Part shown: positions 36,439 to 46,451 of the stretch, one piece after another
Layout: each line of letters begins with the position of its first letter
Position numbering within the stretch: the first letter of the stretch is position 1
From: Clostridium estertheticum
GTDB lineage: Bacteria > Bacillota > Clostridia > Clostridiales > Clostridiaceae
DNA length: 64,000 bases
Assembly (NCBI RefSeq): GCF_026650985.1
Contig: NZ_CP086239.1
Location: 2,666,001-2,730,000, forward strand
Reading direction: 5' to 3'
Notes under the pieces: generated by a model
Seen by the model: the letters and a program-made list of their open reading frames with translations, nothing else
What the model was told of the DNA's origin: nothing
Database searches by the model: none
Position numbers and translations under genes: made by a program

Positions 36439-37275
36439 TTATACTCTATTATAAAGTTGTTCAATAAACTTAATGCTTCCATCCATATCCACTTCTTTAA
36501 TATCTTCAAGCAAAATATTTATAAATGGTTTTCTCTCCTTAATCAGTTTCAGTATCAATTCATAATTTAAACTTCCCATGCCCGCAGCTACAATATTGAT
36601 TTTATTATTACAAACTACAAAATCCTTTGCATGCAAAATTACCATTCTATCACCAAATAAATTAAAGGCATCTTTAATAAGATCATTTTGATCCTTAAAG
36701 TTTAATATTGATATATAATTAGTTGGATCGTAGATAACTTGTAAATTGTTTGACGGAATCAAATCTAGGACTCTTCTCATTCTTTGAGGAGTAGATACAA
36801 CCTCGTTTTTCCCTCCCTCAATTCCAACTATAACTCCAAATTTTTCAGCTTCACATATGAGCTCTTTTAAACTTTCAATTAAAGTTTCAAATGCTGATTC
36901 TGACTCGTTATCATAATCACTTAAGCCATCAACCTTTAAGGTTCCAGTTTCTGTTCCAACTATACTACATCCAAAATCTCTAGCAAATCTTATATGTTCC
37001 TTAAACCTATCTATCTCGGCTCTTCTCTTTTGGATATCCGGATGTATATGATTTATATAACAACCTAAAACAGCAATCTGAACATTTTCTTTTTTAAAAC
37101 TATCCCTAATATAGTTCCCAAGGCCTGGACTTAACTTACCAAAACTACAATCTATTCCATATATCGCTTTACTTAAAGCCAATTGAACATATGAATAACC
37201 CTGCTTTGATACTTTCGCTGCAAGCTGCGCAACTGGTAATTTTCCAAAATCATGAGCTCTTCCACCTATTATCAA
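36439..37275 (-). CDS. Sugar phosphate isomerase/epimerase-like TIM barrel
   Basis: 278 residues from TTG 37275, which has TGGAGG 8-9 bases upstream; this gives the family-like start MIIGGRAHDFGKLPV. An in-frame GTG at 37302 is not supported. Barrel elements with metal-ligand candidates are GTETGTL, GIEGGKNEV, YDPTNY and LHAKDF. It belongs to the xylose-isomerase-like/AP-endonuclease-2 superfamily, and the exact sugar is unknown. Its place in the island suggests a role in uronate, rhamnose or pentose metabolism. Confidence 0.8.
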   Translation of the reverse strand: MIIGGRAHDFGKLPVAQLAAKVSKQGYSYVQLALSKAIYGIDCSFGKLSPGLGNYIRDSFKKENVQIAVLGCYINHIHPDIQKRRAEIDRFKEHIRFARDFGCSIVGTETGTLKVDGLSDYDNESESAFETLIESLKELICEAEKFGVIVGIEGGKNEVVSTPQRMRRVLDLIPSNNLQVIYDPTNYISILNFKDQNDLIKDAFNLFGDRMVILHAKDFVVCNNKINIVAAGMGSLNYELILKLIKERKPFINILLEDIKEVDMDGSIKFIEQLYNRV

Positions 37276-37460
37276 AATTTTCCGCCTCCATTTTTTTATC
37301 ACATTCTTTAAATTTTAATCCTATACATTTATTATACTGCTAATTTAGTCAAGTTTGCTTCATATATATATTTGTTTGTGATAAAATGAATATAAGACAT
37401 ACATCTTATCAAATAATTTAAATAAATATAGAAATTAAAAACCATAAGGAGGAATTTACA

Positions 37461-39452
37461 TTGAATAAAATTGAACAACTAACAGTAGATACTATAAGAG
37501 TATTATCAGCTGAGGCAATACAAAAAGCAAATTCAGGACATCCAGGTCTTCCACTTGGGGTTGCACCAATGGCGTACACATTATGGGCAAACCATATGAA
37601 ACATAATCCTAGCAATTCAAAATGGCAGGATAGAGATAGGTTTGTACTCTCTGCAGGTCACGGATCAATGCTTGAGTACTCACTTCTTAATCTTTTCGGG
37701 TATGGTCTTACTATAGAAGATTTAAAGAGCTTTAGGCAATTTGGAAGTTTAACACCTGGCCATCCTGAATATGGTCATACAAACGGCGTTGAAATTACCA
37801 CAGGTCCACTTGGACAAGGAATTGCTAATGCAGTTGGTATGGCAATAGCTGAAAGTCATCTTGCAGCAAAATTCAATACAAAAAAACATGCTATTGTAGA
37901 TCATTATACATATGCTATATGTGGTGATGGAGATAATATGGAAGGTATTTCTGGAGAAGCAGCATCCCTTGCAGGTACTCTAGGATTATCTAAACTTATT
38001 TTAATGTATGATTCAAATAGTATATCAATAGAAGGATCTACAGATATTGCCTTTACAGAAGATGTAAGCAAAAGGTATGAAGCTTATGGATGGCAGGTAA
38101 TAAACGTAGAAGATGGAAATGATATGGATGAAATAGGGAAAGCTATTGAAACTGCAAAACTTGAATTAAATAAACCCACCTTTATTAAAATCAAAACTAT
38201 TATAGGATTTGGCTGTGCTAAAAAGCAAGGCACACCATCTGCACATGGCGAACCACTTGGTGAAGATAATATAACTGAAATGAAAAAATGTATGGGCTGG
38301 AATCTTGCTCCATTTACTGTTCCAGATGAAGTAACTAAGCATATGGAAATTGTAAAATCAAAACTAAGCAAAAAAGAAGAAGCTTGGAACACACTTTATG
38401 CTGAGTATAGCAAAGAAAATCCTAAACTCGCTAAAGAATATGAAGTATGGCAGAGTGGTGATCTTTCTGTTGATTTACTAAAAGTTGAAGAATTGTGGAA
38501 ATTTGAAGGCAAGGCAGCAACAAGAAACTCTTCTGGAGCTATAATAAATACATTAGCAAAATATGTACCAAACTTTATAGGTGGCTCTGCAGATCTTGCT
38601 CCTTCTAATAAAACATACATGAAGGGTCTGGGCGATTTCTCCGTCGACGATAGAAATGGTTCTAACCTTCATTTTGGAGTACGTGAGCATGCCATGGCAG
38701 CCATTGCAAATGGTATATATGTTCATGGAGGTCTTAAACCTTTTGTTTCAACTTTCTTCGTATTTAGTGATTATATGAAGGGTGCAATGAGATTATCTGC
38801 ACTTATGGGTCTACCAGTAACTTACGTGTTAACTCATGATAGTATAGCTGTTGGTGAAGACGGTCCAACTCATGAACCAATAGAGCAACTTGCAGCTTTA
38901 AGGGCTCTACCAAACTTTAATGTGTTTAGACCAGCTGATTCAAGAGAAACTGCTGTTGGTTGGTATGCCGCAGTGACTTCAAAGACAACACCTACCGCTC
39001 TAATACTAACAAGGCAGAATCTTCCTTTATATGATGAAACATCAATAGAAGCTTTAAAAGGTGCATATGTATTAAAAACTTATGAAACACCTGGTCAAAA
39101 ACCTGATATCATTTTAATGGCTTCTGGATCTGAAGTAGAATTCATTTATGAAGGTGCTAAATTATTAAATGATAAAGGTATTAAAGCAAGAGTTATAAGT
39201 ATGCCATGTTTAGATTTATTTGACGCTCAATCAAAAGAGTATAAGGAATCTATATTACCATCATCCGTTAGAACAAGGCTCGCTATTGAAGCCGCTGCTT
39301 CATTCGGTTGGCACAAATATGTTGGACTTGACGGAGATGTCATTTCAATTGATAGATTTGGAGCTTCAGGTAAAGCTGAAATTTTATATAAAGAATTTGG
39401 ATTTACAACAGAAAATGTTGTAAGTAAAGCGCTTAAACTACTAGGTAAATAA
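37461..39452 (+). CDS. tkt: Transketolase
   Basis: 663 residues starting at TTG 37461 with AAGGAGG upstream. Key blocks: [28 protein letters not shown], the thiamine-pyrophosphate motif [13 protein letters not shown], and [14 protein letters not shown] with the catalytic Glu. It transfers two-carbon units between sugar phosphates in the pentose phosphate pathway. It lies inside the pectin island, transcribed alone, and may process pentoses released from pectin side chains. Confidence 0.96.
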   Translation: MNKIEQLTVDTIRVLSAEAIQKANSGHPGLPLGVAPMAYTLWANHMKHNPSNSKWQDRDRFVLSAGHGSMLEYSLLNLFGYGLTIEDLKSFRQFGSLTPGHPEYGHTNGVEITTGPLGQGIANAVGMAIAESHLAAKFNTKKHAIVDHYTYAICGDGDNMEGISGEAASLAGTLGLSKLILMYDSNSISIEGSTDIAFTEDVSKRYEAYGWQVINVEDGNDMDEIGKAIETAKLELNKPTFIKIKTIIGFGCAKKQGTPSAHGEPLGEDNITEMKKCMGWNLAPFTVPDEVTKHMEIVKSKLSKKEEAWNTLYAEYSKENPKLAKEYEVWQSGDLSVDLLKVEELWKFEGKAATRNSSGAIINTLAKYVPNFIGGSADLAPSNKTYMKGLGDFSVDDRNGSNLHFGVREHAMAAIANGIYVHGGLKPFVSTFFVFSDYMKGAMRLSALMGLPVTYVLTHDSIAVGEDGPTHEPIEQLAALRALPNFNVFRPADSRETAVGWYAAVTSKTTPTALILTRQNLPLYDETSIEALKGAYVLKTYETPGQKPDIILMASGSEVEFIYEGAKLLNDKGIKARVISMPCLDLFDAQSKEYKESILPSSVRTRLAIEAAASFGWHKYVGLDGDVISIDRFGASGKAEILYKEFGFTTENVVSKALKLLGK

Positions 39453-39478
39453 TTTTATTAAAATATAATTTATTAAGC

Positions 39479-39514
39479 AAAGACCATCTACTCAATATTG
39501 AATAGATGGTCTTT
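39479..39514. terminator. Terminator after tkt
   Basis: AAAGACCATCTA pairs with TAGATGGTCTTT around a 12-base loop, and a T-rich tract follows. Confidence 0.8.
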
Positions 39515-39528
39515 GTTTAATATTCTAA

Positions 39529-41598
39529 CTATATCATCATTACCTTTTCCTTAATCTTAACATAAAGCTCATCATCAGTTAACTGATTAGTAGTAGTTGC
39601 GAGCAACATAATATTCTTATCCCCGCTCGGTAGAACATATTGCTTTTCCCAGTTATAAAAATTAGAACCATCACCAAGTACACGAATATACCTTCTAAGA
39701 GTATCTAAACAATATATTGTGAGTTTAACATTTGTGAGACAATCATTTCTGTAGAAATTTATCCATTTATCATGCTCTGATTCTTTCATTTTGCTAAGTG
39801 CTTCTTCATATTCTTTCATTGCAGTACAAACATGTACAAATGAAAGAGAATAATTTTTTTCTCTAAATGCATCATAACCCCTACAAAGCTCTACAGCACC
39901 TTTGCAACCTGTTAGATGAATTATTACCTGCAATAATAAACTATCAGAAAAGAGACTCTTCTCTTTTCCTAATAAAGAGATTAACGCATTATCACACTGA
40001 TTTTTTAAAACTTCCCACTTGTTCAAATTTGCTTCACACTTTTCCTTATACCATTTAACCTGCTTTTCAAAACAAATATGACCAGTTGCCCACTTTAAAG
40101 ATTCTACAGTATCATTGTTTTTGTTTTTAATCCACTGACTAATTATTTCCCTAGCTGGATAATGATAAAATTGCTCTCCTGCTCTTTCATCTTCATGTTG
40201 TCCATATTGCACAGGTGTATTAAAATATTTATTAAAACATTCTTCCATAATTTCACTTCCAGAAGGAAAATAACATTTCATATAATTTTTCATGTGTTTG
40301 TTTGTATCTACATAACCATACTTCCAAAGTTCACTAACCAAATCTAACATATAAGTATGAGGTCTAACATTTCCACTATTTACAATTAAATACTCATTAC
40401 ACTCAACTCTAAATGCAGCTTCTAATTCAGACTTCACAAATTCAGGTGTATTAGGAAGCATAGTCAAATGATTAGATGATTGCAAGTCGTAAAAGGTAAC
40501 ATGATAATAAACACCATGAGGGCCTAAATCCTTTTCACTTGGCAATGAATATATTCTAGGATTATGGTTTTCTTGTCTTCTTGAAACCATCTTCCCATAT
40601 CCGCTATCTGCCCATATTTTTATAACACCCTCTGGAAAATTTATATACCCTGCCTTATATAGTTCCATTATTTCACCGTATAAATTTGTGCAAAATACAG
40701 GTCTATCAACATATTCTTTAACTATTTCGTATTGCTTTTGTATTACTCTGCTTATAAGTTTACCTCTTGCCTCAGGTGTTTTATATGTTGCATCATATTC
40801 CCAAAACGCTTGGTCTCCCTGCCCTCTAAATCCAATATTCCATATAACTTTTGTGTCTTTCTGATCTAATACGGCACTTCTCCAAAGTTCCTCAAAAAGT
40901 TTACTATTTTTATCATATATAGGCTCCTCGCCTGGGTAAGCTCTTAAAAACATTTCGGCACCTAAAGGCTCTGCATGATGATGAGTTATCCACAATCCCA
41001 TATCTGACGCCAGCTTCTTGTTTATTTTGCTTGTTTTATCTGTACCTGGTATAACCATATTTCCACCGCATCTAAGTATAGTCTCAAAAACTAATTTCCA
41101 AACTTCTTCGTCTGTTGGGCTATCCTTCCAACCTGATAATAGTACTTCATCATTCACAAACCATCCCCTATATTTAACCTTTTTAGTAAATGACTTATAA
41201 TCAGACATAGGAATTCTAACATATGGTAAGCATTTAGGTTCTTTATCATTCCAGAACCAAAATGGATCTACACCCAAATATGTTTTACTTATGTAAAGCA
41301 ATGCATATATTATTCCTAATTCATCCTTTGCATAAATATTCATAACACTTTTTTTATTATCATCATTCTGAAATTTCACCGTAAACTCTTCTGACTTTAA
41401 AAGAAGTTCAGTACCATCTAATGAACATCTTATAATTATTTCTGTCCTTTCATCCCCCTTTAAATTGCTTTCAACTTTAAATACTTTGTTAATATCACGT
41501 AAAAAAATATTTATAATATTTTTAATTCCCTTGCTACTTTTGCCTATTACTTTTATGGTTGTATTTTTATTTAAAATAAAAAATTTATTTTGTTTCAT
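39529..41598 (-). CDS. GH115-like glucuronidase, short cytoplasmic form
   Basis: 689 residues from ATG 41598, which has GGGTGG 5 bases upstream. After a ~110-residue N-terminal domain, the GH115-like core begins with KVKYRGWFVNDEVLLSGW and continues through GGNMVIPGTDKTSK, WNIGFRGQGDQAFW, VIKIWADSGYGKM and HVTFYDLQSSNHLTMLP. GH115 enzymes remove glucuronic acid side chains from xylan or arabinogalactan. This form lacks a signal peptide and appears to lack the usual C-terminal beta-sandwich. It is the last gene after the YesOPQ-type importer, so it probably acts on what that importer brings in. Confidence 0.8.
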   Translation of the reverse strand: MKQNKFFILNKNTTIKVIGKSSKGIKNIINIFLRDINKVFKVESNLKGDERTEIIIRCSLDGTELLLKSEEFTVKFQNDDNKKSVMNIYAKDELGIIYALLYISKTYLGVDPFWFWNDKEPKCLPYVRIPMSDYKSFTKKVKYRGWFVNDEVLLSGWKDSPTDEEVWKLVFETILRCGGNMVIPGTDKTSKINKKLASDMGLWITHHHAEPLGAEMFLRAYPGEEPIYDKNSKLFEELWRSAVLDQKDTKVIWNIGFRGQGDQAFWEYDATYKTPEARGKLISRVIQKQYEIVKEYVDRPVFCTNLYGEIMELYKAGYINFPEGVIKIWADSGYGKMVSRRQENHNPRIYSLPSEKDLGPHGVYYHVTFYDLQSSNHLTMLPNTPEFVKSELEAAFRVECNEYLIVNSGNVRPHTYMLDLVSELWKYGYVDTNKHMKNYMKCYFPSGSEIMEECFNKYFNTPVQYGQHEDERAGEQFYHYPAREIISQWIKNKNNDTVESLKWATGHICFEKQVKWYKEKCEANLNKWEVLKNQCDNALISLLGKEKSLFSDSLLLQVIIHLTGCKGAVELCRGYDAFREKNYSLSFVHVCTAMKEYEEALSKMKESEHDKWINFYRNDCLTNVKLTIYCLDTLRRYIRVLGDGSNFYNWEKQYVLPSGDKNIMLLATTTNQLTDDELYVKIKEKVMMI

Positions 41599-41624
41599 TA
41601 ATTCCACCCTTCTTTTCACTTTTA

Positions 41625-42470
41625 TTAATCCTTAAGTCCACTTGTTGCTACACCTTCTACCAACTGTTTTTGAAATATTAGAAATATAACAACTACTGGT
41701 ATTAAGGATACAACAGACATTGCAAGCATTCCCCCATAATTATTAAAGGAATTTGGGTCAAGATATAAATTTAAAGCTAAAGAAACAGTGAAATGCCTTG
41801 GATTACTCATAAAAATTAGCGGTTGGAAAAAATCTTGCCATATCCAATAAAAAGAAAATATAGTTGATGTAATTACAGCTGGAACTACTAATGGAAAAAT
41901 AATTTTAGTAAAAGTTTGAATTTTACTACATCCATCTATTTCAGCAGCTTCATCTAGCTCAATTGGTAATCCACGAATAAATTGCACAGTTAAAAATATG
42001 AAAAATGCACTACCAAAAACCCATGGAATTATTAATGATGCAATATTATTTATAAGCCCTAGTTTCTTGAATATAATAAATTGTGGTACTACCATAACTT
42101 GGTTAGGTACCATCAGCGTCATCATTACACAGAAAAACCAAAAGTTTTTACCAAAGAATTTTATTCTAGCAAACGCATAAGCTGCAATCACTGAAGAAAA
42201 AACACCTCCAACGGTTCCAATTACTGCAACAATTACTGAGTTCCACATGAATGTTCCAAAAGATACTCCTCCAATTCCTTTCCATCCTGAAGAGTAGTTT
42301 TTAACAATGTCCCAATGTTTAGGTATTAATGAATATGAATTAACAAATATTTCAGAATTCGTTTTAAATGAACTACTTACTAACCATAACAATGGATAAA
42401 TCATAATAAGACCTAATATTATAGTAAAAAAATGAAACATAAATGATCTTAATTTTTTATTTTTCCCCAC
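41625..42470 (-). CDS. Sugar ABC permease, YesQ/MalG type
   Basis: 281 residues from GTG 42470, preceded by GGAGTG that overlaps the upstream stop; an ATG at 42503 lies inside the preceding gene. Six membrane helices; N-terminal IYPLLWLVSSSFKTNSEIF; EAA loop LDEAAEIDGCSKIQTFTKIIFPLV. It forms the inner-membrane channel with the upstream permease. Confidence 0.9.
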   Translation of the reverse strand: MGKNKKLRSFMFHFFTIILGLIMIYPLLWLVSSSFKTNSEIFVNSYSLIPKHWDIVKNYSSGWKGIGGVSFGTFMWNSVIVAVIGTVGGVFSSVIAAYAFARIKFFGKNFWFFCVMMTLMVPNQVMVVPQFIIFKKLGLINNIASLIIPWVFGSAFFIFLTVQFIRGLPIELDEAAEIDGCSKIQTFTKIIFPLVVPAVITSTIFSFYWIWQDFFQPLIFMSNPRHFTVSLALNLYLDPNSFNNYGGMLAMSVVSLIPVVVIFLIFQKQLVEGVATSGLKD

Positions 42471-42475
42471 CTTTA

Positions 42476-43381
42476 TCACTCCTTTGATTCGTAATGTACC
42501 CATGCTGTCTGGGATTTAAATAATACTGCAGTAAATATTCCAATTATAGCAACCAATACCCAAGCCATAGCACTACTATATCCCATGTCAAAGTAAGTAA
42601 ATGATTTTCTATATAAATTTAATACATAGAATAAGGTACTGTCCATTGGACCACCTTGCGTTATGATATAACTTTCTGTAAATGCTTTAAATGCATTAAT
42701 TATTTGCAGAATTAAATTAAAGAAAATTACTGGAGTGAGCATTGGTATTGTAATTTTAAAAACCTGCCTAAAAAAACCAGCGCCATCTATACTTGCGGAT
42801 TCATAAATACTTTTTGGTAATTGTTTTATAGCAGCTAGAAATATTAACATAGCCGATCCAAATTGCCATACTCCCAGGGATATTATCGTCCATATAGCAG
42901 TTGATGGATTACCTATAAAAGATATTTTTTGATGTATCCCAATAATAGAAAGAAGCGACATTGCAACTCCATCATTTCCAAAAATTTGTTTCCAAACTAT
43001 TGAAACAGCTACACTTCCCCCAACAATTGAAGGTACATAATACACTGCTCTATATAAACCTAAAAATTTTCTTTTACTATTAAGTAACATCGCTACTATA
43101 AATGCAAATATTAACCTTAAAGGCACTAACATAAACACATAATAAAATGTTACACCTAATGACTTCCAAAAACTTGGATCATTGAAAAACATTCTTTTAA
43201 AATTATCTATACCAATGAACCTAGGTGTACTAAGTAAATTGTATTTAGTGAAAGAAAAATATAATGATATAACCATTGGTATCGCATACATGATCAAAAA
43301 TCCTATCAACCACGGCGCAATAAGAATATAACCAGTTACATTATTGTTTCCAAATTTTAAACTCTTCTTTTTTTTACTCAT
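42476..43381 (-). CDS. Sugar ABC permease, YesP/MalF type
   Basis: 301 residues with six membrane helices. The N-terminal block TGYILIAPWLIGFLIMYAIPM and the EAA loop YESASIDGAGFFRQVFKITIPML are typical of CUT1 permeases. It lies after the binding-protein gene and a hairpin, and just before the second permease. Confidence 0.9.
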   Translation of the reverse strand: MSKKKKSLKFGNNNVTGYILIAPWLIGFLIMYAIPMVISLYFSFTKYNLLSTPRFIGIDNFKRMFFNDPSFWKSLGVTFYYVFMLVPLRLIFAFIVAMLLNSKRKFLGLYRAVYYVPSIVGGSVAVSIVWKQIFGNDGVAMSLLSIIGIHQKISFIGNPSTAIWTIISLGVWQFGSAMLIFLAAIKQLPKSIYESASIDGAGFFRQVFKITIPMLTPVIFFNLILQIINAFKAFTESYIITQGGPMDSTLFYVLNLYRKSFTYFDMGYSSAMAWVLVAIIGIFTAVLFKSQTAWVHYESKE

Positions 43382-43415
43382 ATAAATTCACAACCTTCAC
43401 AATGTAATTTTTAAT

Positions 43416-43456
43416 AATGCTTTACAGACTGAATATTATTCCAGCCGTAAAGCATT
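43416..43456 (-). terminator. Intra-operon hairpin after the second binding-protein gene
   Basis: AATGCTTTAC (43416-43425) pairs with GTAAAGCATT (43447-43456). It occupies the same place as the hairpin at 27004 in the other importer operon. Confidence 0.6.
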
Positions 43457-43464
43457 GATATTTA

Positions 43465-44775
43465 TTATTTAGAATTTCTTCCGAGTATTTCATTGGATTT
43501 AGTTCTAAAACTAGCTGCTGATTGTGCAGCCGTAGTTTTACCATATAAAAATGAATTTACTGTATCTGTCAATGCTTTAGTAACCTCAGCTACTCCTGCT
43601 GGATCTGCTGGATCTGCTTTTGTTGAATTTTTAATAATAATATCTGCATAATCAAACATATCCTTTTGTTGTGCTGTTAATGTAGGTTTTAGTGTATCTC
43701 TTACTGTTGAGGATACTGGTATTCCACGTTCAGCATTTATAACTTTGTTTGCTTCTGGGTCATTTAAGAACCAATTAATAAACTTAGCAGCTTCCTTCTG
43801 ATTTTTTGAAGATTTAGCTACTGAGAAAAACATTGCTGGTTTGTTCCATAAAGCTTTAATTCCTGTACTACTATAAGGAGGTGTTACAAGCTTTAAATTA
43901 GGGTTTGATTTTGAAACTATTACACCATAATTAGACCAATCCATTGTAGCTCCAGCTGTGCCCGTAACAACTGGCTCAGCTTCCTTTCCTTTTGCACTAA
44001 TTTGTGCCCATTGATCAGGATTAGGCAATGCTTTTGCATCTTGAAGTCTTTTAAGCATGTTAGCATAATCTATGAAAACACTATCATTATCGTATCCTAG
44101 TTTTGTACCATCTGCCGAATACATTGTTTTACCATATTGTCTTACCCAATATGGAAAAGTACTTATATTATCTATTTTACTTTGGCCATAAGACCCAGTC
44201 TTTTTCTGAATTGTTATCATATCTTTTTCAAAGTCAGCCCAAGTCCATGCTGATGTTGGCATTGCAAGTCCCGCTTTTTTAAATACCTCAGGATTATAAG
44301 TTATTGCAAGTCCTGTAGAAGCTAAGACAACTCCTGTTAGCTTCCCACTTACTTTACCTGTATTCACCAGATTTTGGTCAGCGTTTGTTAAATCAATAGT
44401 CTTATCTGTTACATAAGGTGTTAAATCCGCTAAGGTATCATTGTTAGAATATGTTGATATAAACGAGTAATCCATTTGCATTATATCTGGCATGGTATCC
44501 CCTGCCGCCTGAGCTGAAATTTTATCAAAATAACCATCCCATCCAGAAGGTGTTGCCTGAAATGTTACATTTGGATATTTAGCTGTATACATTGATAGTA
44601 ATTTATTAGTATAGTCATGCCTTGACTGTGAACCCCACCAAGTTATTGATAGTTTAACTGGCGCATTAGCATCCGCTTTCGGTTGCGTAGTTGCAGTATC
44701 ACTTTTTCCACAACCACCTAGTGCTAAGGAACCAGTTAAAACAGCCGCTAAAAGTATAGACATAGATTTTTTCAT
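43465..44775 (-). CDS. Extracellular solute-binding lipoprotein, YesO type
   Basis: 436 residues. The signal peptide ends in lipobox LALGGC, followed by a Thr/Ala-rich linker. The mature protein has the CUT1 layout (ITWWGSQSRHDYTNKLL..., DTMPDIMQMDYSF..., INAERGIPVSS near the end). GGGGGC precedes ATG. It begins the importer operon that ends with the GH115 gene, and the YesMN-like pair lies directly upstream. Confidence 0.9.
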   Translation of the reverse strand: MKKSMSILLAAVLTGSLALGGCGKSDTATTQPKADANAPVKLSITWWGSQSRHDYTNKLLSMYTAKYPNVTFQATPSGWDGYFDKISAQAAGDTMPDIMQMDYSFISTYSNNDTLADLTPYVTDKTIDLTNADQNLVNTGKVSGKLTGVVLASTGLAITYNPEVFKKAGLAMPTSAWTWADFEKDMITIQKKTGSYGQSKIDNISTFPYWVRQYGKTMYSADGTKLGYDNDSVFIDYANMLKRLQDAKALPNPDQWAQISAKGKEAEPVVTGTAGATMDWSNYGVIVSKSNPNLKLVTPPYSSTGIKALWNKPAMFFSVAKSSKNQKEAAKFINWFLNDPEANKVINAERGIPVSSTVRDTLKPTLTAQQKDMFDYADIIIKNSTKADPADPAGVAEVTKALTDTVNSFLYGKTTAAQSAASFRTKSNEILGRNSK

Positions 44776-44855
44776 TAATATTTGCCCCCTTAATGTTTTT
44801 ACTAGCTTTTGTATTTATAATTTTATTATACAATTGTTTTCTGAAAAAAAGAGTC

Positions 44856-44895
44856 AAAAAAAACGCTGTTTTTGTTTAAAAATCAGCGTTTTTTG
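44856..44895. terminator. Terminator after the YesN-like regulator
   Basis: AAAAAACGCTG and CAGCGTTTTTT form a stem around a 16-base loop, with A/T runs on both sides. A weak cre-like palindrome TGTAAACCGTTACA sits beside it at the regulator 3' end. Confidence 0.7.
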
Positions 44896-44902
44896 TAAAC
44901 CG

Positions 44903-46447
44903 TTACAGCTTTCTATATTCAGATGGAGTATAGCCCGTATATTTTTTAAATACTTGGCTAAAATATTGAGTGTTATCCCCAAATCCTATTTGCTCAGTTA
45001 TTTCATAAACCTTATAATCTTTTTTACTCCTAATAAGTTCTATGGCCTTCTCCATTCTAAGCCTAACAACATACTTAGAAAATTTTTCATTAGTATGTTT
45101 GTAAAATAGCTTCCCTAAATAATTTTCATTTATAAATAATACTTTTTTTGCTATCCAAGTAAGTGACAATTCATAATTTTGTATATTATTATCAACGCAG
45201 TTTATAACTGTACTTATAATAGCTCCATAATTTTCTGTATTATTATCATAATTTTTTTTAGCTATTTCATTAGCTATATATTTTATATATACGCTAATTT
45301 GTTTTAAAGTACTTTTATCTTGGATTTCATATAAACCTTTTGCATAACTACTAACTTCTTTATGATCGCCTTGCCTTAGTATAATTAAAAATATTTCAAT
45401 ACAATAATTTTTAGCCATTTCTATTTCTACTTTTTCTTGATATATCATATGAAAAAAACTGTCCAATTGAAAGTTTAAGCTTTCTATATTACCAGTTTTA
45501 ACCGAAACTGCAATTATTTCATTATAAGTTGAATCATTTAAATTATCTTGAGACTTATTAAACTCAATAATTTTCTCTGTTATTATTTTGTTATCGCCAA
45601 GATAAAATTCACATTTTAAACATTCCTTAACCTCTAGATACATTTTTTGTATACTTCCAAAATTATTTTCATTACTTACCCCTATACAAATATCATATTT
45701 AAAATACTTATTAAAAATATCTTTAATTTGGGATAGCCAGTCTGTAAGTATAGCTAAATCAATAGACTTAATTAGCAATAAAATGTTATTATCCAATATA
45801 GTGCTTAAGTAAACAACATTTTGATTCAATATATCATATGCTATATTCTTTAACGCAAACTTCTCTAGTAAATCCACTCCATTATCCAGTTTAAATACAA
45901 CAAGTTTAAACTTAGTTTCTTTTATATCAAAGAGTCTTAAAAAATATTCACATTCTAATTTACTATAAGTTACCCCAATTATAAAATCTCTTAAAAACTG
46001 TTCTCCGACTTGTGGTAAAACTTTTTTTAAATTATCATTTATATCCGTAAGAAATTTATCCTTTTTTTCTTTTTCTTTTTTTTCTATTGTTATTTTTTTT
46101 AAAATTTTAATTATTTCATCCTCATCACATGGTTTTAATAAATAGTATTTAACGCCGTATTTCATCGCTTTATTTGCAAATTCAAATTCTCCATATCCAG
46201 ACAAAATTATGAAAATAATTTGAGGATATTCCTTATATATCCTAGAAATTAATTCTAATCCCCCCATTCCAGGCATTTTAATATCCGTTATAACCACGTC
46301 TGGAACAACTTGCTTAATAATTTCATAAGCATCTATTCCATTCTGGGCCATTCCGCAAAGTGAGAAACCATATTTATTCCACTCAATGGAATTTGCAATA
46401 CCTTCTCTTATTATTCTCTCATCATCAACAATCAAAACTTTATACAT
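44903..46447 (-). CDS. Response regulator with AraC output domain (YesN type)
   Basis: 514 residues. N-terminal receiver domain: VLIVDDERIIREG, phospho-acceptor Asp in VVITDIKMPGMGG, and LLKPCDEDE. A long middle region follows, then two C-terminal AraC helix-turn-helix units (ISLTWIAKK..ENYLGKLFYKHT; YEITEQIGFGDNTQYFSQVFKKYTGYTP). It is coupled to the histidine kinase gene (4-bp gap). Target operons probably include the adjacent YesOPQ-like importer. Confidence 0.92.
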   Translation of the reverse strand: MYKVLIVDDERIIREGIANSIEWNKYGFSLCGMAQNGIDAYEIIKQVVPDVVITDIKMPGMGGLELISRIYKEYPQIIFIILSGYGEFEFANKAMKYGVKYYLLKPCDEDEIIKILKKITIEKKEKEKKDKFLTDINDNLKKVLPQVGEQFLRDFIIGVTYSKLECEYFLRLFDIKETKFKLVVFKLDNGVDLLEKFALKNIAYDILNQNVVYLSTILDNNILLLIKSIDLAILTDWLSQIKDIFNKYFKYDICIGVSNENNFGSIQKMYLEVKECLKCEFYLGDNKIITEKIIEFNKSQDNLNDSTYNEIIAVSVKTGNIESLNFQLDSFFHMIYQEKVEIEMAKNYCIEIFLIILRQGDHKEVSSYAKGLYEIQDKSTLKQISVYIKYIANEIAKKNYDNNTENYGAIISTVINCVDNNIQNYELSLTWIAKKVLFINENYLGKLFYKHTNEKFSKYVVRLRMEKAIELIRSKKDYKVYEITEQIGFGDNTQYFSQVFKKYTGYTPSEYRKL

Positions 46448-46451
46448 TCTA

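Noticed and set aside
44896-44911. cre site TGTAAACCGTTACA before the second importer operon
   Set aside because: The central CG is replaced, it overlaps the end of the regulator gene, and it lies more than 100 bp from the binding-protein start.
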